This document shows, in pieces, positions 1 to 5,089 of a stretch of 6,345 nt of DNA (its first letter is position 1; each line of letters begins with the position of its first letter). The position numbers and the translations under genes were made by a program. The notes beneath the pieces are model-generated. The model searched no databases, was not told the origin of the DNA, and was given only the letters and a program-made list of their open reading frames with translations. Origin of the DNA: Clostridia bacterium (GTDB taxonomy: Bacteria > Bacillota > Clostridia > Oscillospirales > Acutalibacteraceae); assembly GCA_900770165.1 (NCBI GenBank), contig CAAGJJ010000048.1, forward strand, positions 1-6,345. The letters are read 5' to 3'.

Positions 1-363
1 GTTCTTATTATGATTGTGTGTATCCTCGGCTACCTGTGGTTCAATGCATCACCAAGCAAGCTTCTTATGGGTGACGCAGGGTCTAGAGCAATAGGAATAT
101 TTATAGCATTTACATTCCTCAAGCTCCATGCCCCGCTGCTTTATATTCCAATGGCACTTGTAATTATTCTTGATGGCGGACTTGGTCTTATCAAGGTTTC
201 ATTCATGAGATTTCTTCACATTAACCTAATGAAGAACCTTCGTACACCAATCCACGACCATATGAGAAAGAATAAAGACTGGTCAGATACACAGGTTGTT
301 TTCAGATTCACAATCGTCCAGATAATACTTGGTCTGGCTGTGATATATGGTCTTATGTTCTAA
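1..363 (+). CDS. mraY: MraY-type phospho-N-acetylmuramoyl-pentapeptide transferase, C-terminal part (5' end outside window)
   Basis: This is the last 120 codons of a polytopic membrane enzyme; the frame is open from base 1, so the true start lies upstream. The visible part contains MGDAGS (visible residues 23-28), matching the catalytic-Asp 'GDxGS' motif of the MraY/WecA transferase superfamily. Hydrophobic spans follow at about 30-60 and 98-119. PIHDHMRK (83-90) stands where classical MraY has PLHHHFE, and 'WSDTQVVFRF' matches the family's 'W.E..VV.RF' segment. MraY transfers phospho-MurNAc-pentapeptide to undecaprenyl phosphate at the cytoplasmic membrane, making lipid I for peptidoglycan. 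The HDH instead of HHH motif could mean a divergent MraY or a related polyprenyl-phosphate sugar transferase. Superfamily assignment is secure, exact substrate less so. The gene ends in TAA and runs into the terminator at 401-434. Confidence 0.8.
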   Translation, partial: VLIMIVCILGYLWFNASPSKLLMGDAGSRAIGIFIAFTFLKLHAPLLYIPMALVIILDGGLGLIKVSFMRFLHINLMKNLRTPIHDHMRKNKDWSDTQVVFRFTIVQIILGLAVIYGLMF

Positions 364-400
364 ATGTTTCTGGAACATAATGTAATATAAGAATTCTATA

Positions 401-434
401 AAAGGCATGTCAGTTGAATTTCTGACATGCCTTT
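401..434. terminator. Bidirectional intrinsic terminator between convergent genes
   Basis: A perfect 13-bp stem (401-413 with 422-434) encloses an 8-base loop. The stem begins with AAA and ends with TTT, so both strands carry a short U run at the end of the hairpin. It lies 37 bases after the mraY stop and ends one base before the stop of the minus-strand exonuclease, so it can serve both convergent genes. Confidence 0.85.
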
Positions 435-435
435 A

Positions 436-1401
436 TTACTGCTCTGAGAGTTTTTCTGCCTGACGCCTTCTGCGTCTGTGTTCTCTCTCTTTTATCTGTT
501 TTTCATATATCTTAAGCGCACCCTTCTCATCAGTGCTCTTCATTATTCTGACTGCATAATATTTGCCATCCTCAGTCTGCTTAACTCTGAACCTTCCCTT
601 TATAAGTCCGTGTTCATCACATGTAAACAAGCCATAATAGCACTTTGAGTTAGTGGCAAACCATTTAACAGTTCTTTCCATAGTCCTGCCACATAAAAAA
701 CATTTGCAGGAACGTACAGTTCTGTCGCTTGCAGCCTTGTCCCTTGTTGCAAATCCCTTCGAAATATACTTCTCATATGTCCCGAAGTTAAGATATACCT
801 CATCTTTTCTTGCTTCCGGAATTGTAAATGTATCTATGCTGCAAAACTTCTTTACCCTGTCAAAATCCAGCTTCTTCATTATCTTGGCTGTGTATCTTGC
901 ATCACTCATCGCTGAATGATAATGTTCGTCACCTTTGATGCCCTGCTCATCAATAGCGGACTTAAGATTCATGCGTGTCTTGCCATCTGAAAAATTAATG
1001 CTGTAAAGCTTCTGAAGGTCAAGATACAGAAGCGGCTTCGGAAAATTCTCCGGCACATTATAATACTTCATATTCCTTCTTAGTTCGGTAATGTCCATGC
1101 TTCCCCATGTAACAAATGTATAATCGTCACCGCACCACTCAAGAAATTCGGTCACACCCGATACGAAATCAGTTCCATTAGCAAGGTCTGCTTCAGTAAT
1201 TCCAAGAATCTTCTTAACTGTGTTCTGAAGCTTCTTATACACCTGTGGCTTAATAATACACTGCCACTCATCTACAATATCAAACTGTTCGCTAACCTTT
1301 GCCGCGCCTATCTGTATAATCTCAAAAGGAAAATGTTCCTCAGAAAATTGTTTTCCCTTGGCACTCTGATTCCACTCAAGATCCATAACAATATAATTCA
1401 T
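436..1401 (-). CDS. DEDDh-family 3'-5' exonuclease with C-terminal Cys-rich domain
   Basis: This is a 321-residue soluble protein with an N-terminal DnaQ/RNase T-type exonuclease fold. Visible catalytic acidic residues are D7 and E9 in 'VMDLEWNQ' (Exo I), D103 in 'WGSMDITEL' (Exo II), and H162 with D167 in 'HSAMSDA' (Exo III, DEDDh type). The opening resembles the KapD-like exonucleases of Firmicutes. Residues 232-264 contain C232, C234, C237, C254, C261 and H264, spaced like a small zinc-binding ribbon (C234-x2-C237 ... C261-x2-H264). The C terminus is very basic (RRRRR at about 309-313), suggesting nucleic-acid binding. I chose the ATG at 1401 because AGAGG (1411-1415) lies 9 bases upstream; an in-frame ATG at 1407 would leave only 3 bases. 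Substrate, RNA or DNA, cannot be told from sequence. It is probably monocistronic, read from the promoter at 1461-1469. Confidence 0.85.
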   Translation of the reverse strand: MNYIVMDLEWNQSAKGKQFSEEHFPFEIIQIGAAKVSEQFDIVDEWQCIIKPQVYKKLQNTVKKILGITEADLANGTDFVSGVTEFLEWCGDDYTFVTWGSMDITELRRNMKYYNVPENFPKPLLYLDLQKLYSINFSDGKTRMNLKSAIDEQGIKGDEHYHSAMSDARYTAKIMKKLDFDRVKKFCSIDTFTIPEARKDEVYLNFGTYEKYISKGFATRDKAASDRTVRSCKCFLCGRTMERTVKWFATNSKCYYGLFTCDEHGLIKGRFRVKQTEDGKYYAVRIMKSTDEKGALKIYEKQIKEREHRRRRRQAEKLSEQ

Positions 1402-1460
1402 AAACATTTTCCTCTGTTACTTATTCTAATCTCGTGATATCTACCTATTAAAGCAAACAT

Positions 1461-1469
1461 ATTATATCA
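1461..1469 (-). promoter_or_regulatory. Extended -10 promoter of the exonuclease gene
   Basis: On the minus strand the sequence TGATATAAT is a perfect -10 hexamer preceded by a TGn extension. No good -35 is seen at 17 bases, which is typical of extended -10 promoters. Transcription would start near 1454, giving a leader of about 50 bases before the ATG at 1401. The perfect palindrome at 1466-1486 abuts and overlaps the -10, so it may be an operator or part of a mobile promoter-bearing repeat. Confidence 0.5.
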
Positions 1470-1540
1470 TGAACTCCGTTCATGATCGTCATTCGCCGCT
1501 CGGGATGAGCATGCAAGCATGTTCCCCCTCGCTAACGCTC
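1466..1540. repeat. Palindrome-rich intergenic element
   Basis: The 190-base spacer 1408-1597 holds no gene but is strongly structured. A perfect 9-bp inverted repeat ATCATGAAC/GTTCATGAT lies at 1466-1474/1478-1486 around TCC. A second hairpin pairs 1507-1514 with 1517-1524 (one G-U pair, core CATGC/GCATG) and extends over a bulge through GGG (1502-1504) with CCC (1525-1527). The GC-rich stretch contrasts with its AT-rich surroundings. The motif GCTAACGCTC at 1531-1540 is echoed as GCTACGCTC at 1597-1605, across the 3' end of the next gene. Single-copy evidence only: it resembles a dispersed intergenic repeat, but the window cannot show that it recurs in the genome. Confidence 0.45.
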
Positions 1541-1597
1541 ATTATATCGTGTATACGGGCGTATGTCGATAATATTTTATAAAGATATTGCAATAAG

Positions 1598-2158
1598 CTA
1601 CGCTCTTGCATCAAATGTATTATCTGATTCTGCTGCTATATTATCACTTTCTTTACTCTTTAATGCCTTTCTTTCTGCCGAATAAGCTTCATAATATGTT
1701 GTTTTTAAAGCAGAATTGACTTTAGTCTCTGCCTTTGTTTCTTTTGCCTGCCAGCCAACACCACCTGTATATGTAAGTATTTCTTCTCCGTCTTCATTAT
1801 ATACATGAACTGCTGAACCAAAGCCTTTTCCCTGACACTCTGCCTCATATGGCTCTCCAAATAACATGCACAGCCATCTTTTATCCGCTTCCTGCACTTC
1901 CTTCATGACAGACGCATTACCAGAATCTGTCAGATAGCTGAATTTTCCAATCAAAGCAGCCCTGTCTGGCGCAACCTTGCTTATTTCTGACTTTCTTAAA
2001 CTCTTAAATTTATTTCCCATATATTCATTATTCTGTGCATCTTTTTTCGCCATTTCAGCAATTTTATCTTTTAAAGAGTCTGTCAGTTTCCATTTATTCT
2101 TTTTAGAAGCTACAACAACACTGGTATCTGCGCTTCCCATTATATTTGATATATTCAT
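1598..2158 (-). CDS. Hypothetical protein, 186 aa
   Basis: I do not recognise this family. The reading frame is convincing: ATG at 2158 is preceded by AAGGGGG at a spacing of 5 bases, and codon use resembles the neighbours. The product is soluble, with no signal peptide or membrane span. The N-terminal 65 residues are basic and helical-looking (Lys/Ser-rich). The centre (about 92-136) is compact, with WLCMLFGEPYEAE followed by a strand-rich, Gly-rich segment ending TGGVGWQ. The last 40 residues are charged and low-complexity with a repeated ESDN motif (170-180), probably disordered. The gene lies 40 bases downstream of the 243-aa gene on the same strand, so the two are probably co-transcribed. 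No intrinsic terminator with a clear U tract is seen after its stop; only a weak ATACG/CGTAT stem near 1551-1566. Confidence 0.65.
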   Translation of the reverse strand: MNISNIMGSADTSVVVASKKNKWKLTDSLKDKIAEMAKKDAQNNEYMGNKFKSLRKSEISKVAPDRAALIGKFSYLTDSGNASVMKEVQEADKRWLCMLFGEPYEAECQGKGFGSAVHVYNEDGEEILTYTGGVGWQAKETKAETKVNSALKTTYYEAYSAERKALKSKESDNIAAESDNTFDARA

Positions 2159-2198
2159 GCCTGCCCCCTTGAAATTACATTTTTACAAATGCTTCTTA

Positions 2199-2930
2199 TT
2201 ATCTGATATCGGCATAATTGTGTATATATTCCATAAGGTCGTTGTAAAATGCCCATTTTCTTTTAATAACTATTGTTTTCTTCTTCTCCCGCTTTTTAAA
2301 TTCTTTGGTAAGATTGCCAAACTTAAGATACCTGACAGTAACCTTACTGTCCTGATTTTTATTCTGTGTAACATTTACAATAGAGGTTATTTTCCATATG
2401 TCTTTATGCCCCGGCAGCTTTTCTATATCGTACTCACTTCTGATCCTGCTCTCATAAAATATTTTATCAGATTCACCTTTCCTGTATACTTCGTTTGCTA
2501 AAAGCGGAACAACAGTTGATGAGCCACTTTTAGCTGATAAAAATGCAGATGCTTCACTCATCTGATTTTTATATCTGAACCGGTACAGTATTCCGCCATC
2601 TTTCGGTTCATACATATACTGCCATTCACTAAATTCCTTAGTATCAAAAATAACCACGGCATTTTTCTTTTCTTCAATAGCCTTTTTCTTTTTATACTCT
2701 TCCAGCTTTTCCTTTATATCTGCGCCTGCCTGACGATAATATAATGGGCTGTAAGCCATTTTCTTCTTCGCCTCGTCTAATGCAGCACCATAGCTTGCAT
2801 GGGTTCTTGTGCAACGCTCAACTATATTGTCCTCTCCATCTATTATAACCCCTCTGTAATACTCACACTGGTAATCCTTATTCCAGACTTTTTCGACCTC
2901 TGGTGTGAACGTTCTTTCTTTTCCCTGCAT
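2199..2930 (-). CDS. Hypothetical protein, 243 aa
   Basis: I do not recognise this family. The start is well supported: ATG at 2930 follows AGGAGGGG by 5-6 bases. The protein has no signal peptide or membrane span. Residues 1-50 are a mixed segment with CEYYRGVIIDGEDNIVERC, which looks like a small beta-hairpin unit. Residues about 53-90 form a Lys/Glu-rich helix or coiled coil. Residues 91-185 look alpha/beta with several aromatics (EWQYMYEP, ILYRFRY). The C-terminal 45 residues are strongly basic (KKREKKKTIVIKRKW, about 212-226), compatible with nucleic-acid or membrane-surface contact. It is the first gene of a two-gene unit with the 186-aa gene 40 bases downstream. Function is unknown. 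Confidence 0.65.
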   Translation of the reverse strand: MQGKERTFTPEVEKVWNKDYQCEYYRGVIIDGEDNIVERCTRTHASYGAALDEAKKKMAYSPLYYRQAGADIKEKLEEYKKKKAIEEKKNAVVIFDTKEFSEWQYMYEPKDGGILYRFRYKNQMSEASAFLSAKSGSSTVVPLLANEVYRKGESDKIFYESRIRSEYDIEKLPGHKDIWKITSIVNVTQNKNQDSKVTVRYLKFGNLTKEFKKREKKKTIVIKRKWAFYNDLMEYIHNYADIR

Positions 2931-2967
2931 ATTTTCCCCTCCTGAAAGCTGGTCTTTATAATATTAA

Positions 2968-3251
2968 CATATTATCATATGGCGGACTAATTTAACTAGA
3001 ATCAGATTAAACAGAATTGGTCTTATAGCAGAAGCTTTAAATTTGCTTTTTATTTTATTATCAAAGGCAATTGTATAAGCTATTGTTAGTGGAGTTACAT
3101 CTGCTCTTACTGCATTATCGATAATAATAGTTGTTCTTTTATTTTTAGTTGGAAGTGTTCTTTTAATTACATATTGGATTCAAAAAATGGAATGTTAGAT
3201 TCTTATGAAGCTTTTTCAGATATCATGACTGAGGAAGAATTTAAACATTAG
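2968..3251 (+). pseudogene. Remnant of a small membrane protein gene
   Basis: The 2931-3436 gap has no intact gene, but the plus strand reads as decayed coding sequence. One frame is open from 2968 to 3195 except for a TAA at 3076-3078. Its second half encodes a clear membrane span (ALSIIIVVLLFLVGSVLLI, about 3115-3171) followed by TYWIQKM. That frame stops at 3196. The +2-shifted frame from 3192 continues with an acidic hydrophilic tail MLDSYEAFSDIMTEEEFKH and stops at 3249-3251, as expected if one indel near 3187-3195 separated a membrane helix from its cytoplasmic tail. No start codon with a ribosome binding site is seen. The terminator at 3286-3325 follows directly, as for a former plus-strand gene. 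The parent family is not recognised; chance open frames in AT-rich DNA are the alternative. Confidence 0.35.
2971..2999 (-). promoter_or_regulatory. Possible promoter of the two hypothetical genes
   Basis: On the minus strand a GATAAT hexamer (2971-2976) lies about 40 bases before the ATG at 2930, with a poor -35 (CTAGTT, 2994-2999) at a 17-base spacing. Only the -10 half is convincing, so this is a weak prediction. Confidence 0.25.
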
Positions 3252-3285
3252 CAGGGGCAAAAAAAAGCAAAGATAATATTTACAT

Positions 3286-3325
3286 TTTTAAAAACAGATA
3301 TGAGAGAAATCCCATATCTGTTTTT
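3286..3325. terminator. Strong intrinsic terminator, usable on both strands
   Basis: A perfect 13-bp stem, AAAAACAGATATG (3290-3302) with CATATCTGTTTTT (3313-3325), has a 10-base loop. On + it ends in a TTTTTCTT run. On - the stem likewise ends in TTTTT. It can end the plus-strand remnant and also the minus-strand protease gene, whose stop is about 110 bases away. The remaining 3326-3436 is AT-rich with no other feature besides the direct-repeat copy at 3339-3362. Confidence 0.75.
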
Positions 3326-3338
3326 CTTGTATATACAT

Positions 3339-3362
3339 TTAAAAAGCAGCAACTTATGATTC
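3339..3362. repeat. Left copy of an imperfect direct repeat bracketing the accessory block
   Basis: TTAAAAAGCAGCAAC (3339-3353), then TTAT, then GATTC (3358-3362), corresponds to TTAAACAAGCAGCAAC directly followed by GATTC at 6219-6239. The two differ by one missing C and one 4-base insertion. The core AAGCAGCAAC is identical, but a 10-base match alone is expected by chance in a window this size. Confidence 0.3.
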
Positions 3363-3436
3363 AATATACATTCTTCTATGTTACATAATGAAAAATATTT
3401 TATTGTTTTCTGTAACTAATAATCCATACACTATTT

Positions 3437-4852
3437 TTATCTTACCCCGTTCCAACCTCTATTAGTTATACGCCATTTCATAATTACCAATGCATGTTCA
3501 AGATATTCCCACCAATACCACTTTTCTCTTTTTTCAATTAGTTCCATTCTATATTCCATAGAAGGATGACTTTCAATTTTTATATATTTTCTATAAAAAT
3601 TGTCAATTATATTTGTCTCCTTTTTGCTTTGTTTCTCTAAATATCTTTTCCAAAAGTCTACAAATACCATTTTATTGCTATTACATACATTTATGGCAAG
3701 CCTATCTGCTCGAATTTCTGCAATTTGTTTCCAAAACCTTTCATCACACATCACTTTCCCTAAAACATTCTCAATACACATGATAAGTAATATAATCATT
3801 ATAAATATCAGTGAATTCATTATCATTAATCCCAACATTAATCCTAATATGTTAAATATCATTAATATTATCCATACATAATTTGAAAATTTTACTCTTT
3901 TGCTTATATTCTCGAAATCATTATAATATATATGTCCCAGTTCGTGTGCAATCGTTATCAACAATATGTCTCGTGCATTATTCCCATAAATTTCTGTTAT
4001 GAAACCATTAGAAATATTTATTTGTGGTATACCCTGATCATCTATTTTGCTTTCTGCATATATCTCCTCAATTGAGGTAATTTTACATTTGAGAGTTTTT
4101 ATACCTAATTGCATACACATATTTTCTATATCTTCTTTAACACTATCTAAAATATAGCTTTCTACATAAATTCCATCAACAATATGTATATTGTTTTTAG
4201 TTTTCATAATATCTGATTCTAGTATTATTAAGAATACAAACCCAACAACAGCAATTGCCTGAAATACCCTGCTATCTTTGAATTGTTCTATCAAAACAAT
4301 ACATGTAATAATTGTAAACAAGCTGATCAATATTATTAATACTTTTTTTACATTCCATTTAATTACTGGCTTTTGAAAATTTTCAAAGCTTAATAGTTCA
4401 GGATTATATTCTAAATTTATCATTACATTTTGTGTATATGCATTAATTATCTCTATAATGTTTTGTGTATCTACTTTCAATCGAAAAATTATTAATCCGC
4501 ATAAAATAGGCAAGTACAATAAATTCTCAATCGTACCTTTATTTTCATAATTAATAAAAAATTTTAAAATAATTGGTCCCAAAACAAAATATCCAATAAG
4601 CAAATATGTTGCCTCAAATATTTTTGACAAATGCTTTTTGATATTGCGCACAGCCTTTTCTCGTTCTTCACATATATTTCCCCACCCAAGTAAACAAATA
4701 ATAATATTCTTTCTTTGGGTGAATAAAATTCGTATACTTCTCTGAACAATATTTTTACATTTAAGTTCCTTGACAAGGATAAATTTATACCATATAAAAA
4801 TAATTATAAATTGCACTATGTATCCTACAAAAACCATACAAAACTGTTCCAC
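3437..4852 (-). CDS. Multi-spanning membrane metalloprotease, M48-like
   Basis: This 471-residue protein carries the zinc-protease motif HELGH (H303, E304, H307). A third likely ligand is E379 in 'AEIRADRLA', and 'HPSMEYRMELI' (H429, R435) matches the conserved HP..E.R segment of M48 peptidases (Ste24/HtpX type). Hydrophobic spans are at about 3-27, 80-100, 109-124, 170-189, 197-213 and a pair at 325-367 between the HELGH and the ligand Glu. The last arrangement is typical of M48 membrane proteases. It is longer than HtpX, with an extra N-terminal membrane portion. The first candidate start is GTG (4852) with a poor ribosome binding site; the ATG at 4837 is an alternative. Its codons are very AT-rich (17 G/C of 60 in line 4201-4260, against 21 of 60 in line 1201-1260 of the exonuclease gene). 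It lies downstream of the Abi/RNA unit on the same strand, behind two hairpins, so it likely has its own promoter. Substrate unknown. Confidence 0.8.
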   Translation of the reverse strand: MEQFCMVFVGYIVQFIIIFIWYKFILVKELKCKNIVQRSIRILFTQRKNIIICLLGWGNICEEREKAVRNIKKHLSKIFEATYLLIGYFVLGPIILKFFINYENKGTIENLLYLPILCGLIIFRLKVDTQNIIEIINAYTQNVMINLEYNPELLSFENFQKPVIKWNVKKVLIILISLFTIITCIVLIEQFKDSRVFQAIAVVGFVFLIILESDIMKTKNNIHIVDGIYVESYILDSVKEDIENMCMQLGIKTLKCKITSIEEIYAESKIDDQGIPQINISNGFITEIYGNNARDILLITIAHELGHIYYNDFENISKRVKFSNYVWIILMIFNILGLMLGLMIMNSLIFIMIILLIMCIENVLGKVMCDERFWKQIAEIRADRLAINVCNSNKMVFVDFWKRYLEKQSKKETNIIDNFYRKYIKIESHPSMEYRMELIEKREKWYWWEYLEHALVIMKWRITNRGWNGVR

Positions 4853-4929
4853 TCTTTCGTTAAATTTACTTTAAAATTTCTACTCTATACGCGGATAGTA
4901 GCAATCCTTTTTTACAATAACATGTCCAT

Positions 4930-4963
4930 AAAAAAATACTGTATAGAAATTACTATACAGTAT
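4930..4963 (-). terminator. 11-bp perfect hairpin with T7 tail; terminator or operator dyad
   Basis: ATACTGTATAG (4936-4946) and CTATACAGTAT (4953-4963) form a perfect 11-bp inverted repeat around 6 bases. Read on -, the stem is followed by seven T (4930-4936, the last overlapping the stem), which fits an intrinsic terminator in tandem with the one at 4984-5013. Alternatively it is an operator: TATACT (4959-4964 on -) overlaps the dyad and could be the -10 of the protease gene, about 100 bases before its start. The spacing of its CTGT/ACAG ends does not fit a LexA box. Confidence 0.5.
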
Positions 4964-4983
4964 AACAGTGCACATATTACAAT

Positions 4984-5013
4984 AAAAAAAGAGCCCGACG
5001 CATCAAGCTCTTT
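4984..5013 (-). terminator. Intrinsic terminator of the small RNA
   Basis: Read on -, AAAGAGC pairs with GCTCTTT, and the inner part continues (two G-U pairs, then G-C and A-U) to a UGCG loop, making an 11-bp stem. The stem ends in a run of seven T. It ends the small RNA and probably also read-through from the Abi gene. Confidence 0.85.
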
Positions 5014-5048
5014 CAAGGTGTTGTCCGAAGACGCCCACCGCAATTCAT
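4984..5048 (-). ncRNA. Candidate small structured RNA of about 65 nt linked to the Abi_2 gene
   Basis: A complete minimal transcription unit lies 40 bases after the Abi stop codon: a promoter (5055-5083), a start near 5048, two hairpins and a U7 end. The first hairpin pairs GGUG (5036-5039) with CACC (5017-5020), has a GGC/AA internal loop, and closes with GUC-UUCG-GAC (5023-5032), a very stable UUCG tetraloop. The second is the terminator. No ribosome binding site or meaningful open frame fits inside. The stretch is GC-rich against AT-rich flanks, as expected of a constrained RNA. From family knowledge, conserved RNAs have been reported beside abiF-type genes and RNA-based control is known for HEPN toxins. 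I infer this RNA acts as antitoxin or cofactor of the Abi protein; I could not compare it with a covariance model. Confidence 0.65.
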
Positions 5049-5054
5049 ATATAT

Positions 5055-5083
5055 AATATACCATATGGTAAAATTTTATGCAA
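5055..5083 (-). promoter_or_regulatory. Promoter of the small RNA, with an embedded palindrome
   Basis: On - the -35 TTGCAT (5078-5083) and -10 TATATT (5055-5060) are separated by exactly 17 bases. The expected start is near 5048, just ahead of the structured segment. The perfect 12-bp palindrome TACCATATGGTA (5059-5070) fills the promoter-proximal half of the spacer and touches the -10, a good position for a repressor. Confidence 0.6.
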
Positions 5084-5089
5084 GTTCTA

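Noticed and set aside
653..919. Plus-strand open frame of 88 codons
   Set aside because: It is antisense to the well-supported exonuclease gene.
1977..2501. Long plus-strand open frame with Phe/Leu-rich translation
   Set aside because: It runs antisense to the two hypothetical minus-strand genes, which have good ribosome binding sites; its hydrophobic product is an artefact of the Lys/Glu-rich opposite strand.
3600..3881. Plus-strand Ile/Asn-rich open frame
   Set aside because: It is antisense to the protease membrane segments; composition reflects AT-rich DNA only.
4936..4963. LexA-type SOS box (TACTGT ... ACAGTA)
   Set aside because: The half-sites are too far apart (CTGT and ACAG are separated by 14 bases rather than 8), and Firmicutes LexA uses a different consensus.
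4811..5056. Plus-strand open frame of 81 codons
   Set aside because: It overlaps the protease start, the dyad and the small-RNA unit antisense, has no ribosome binding site and no recognisable protein character.
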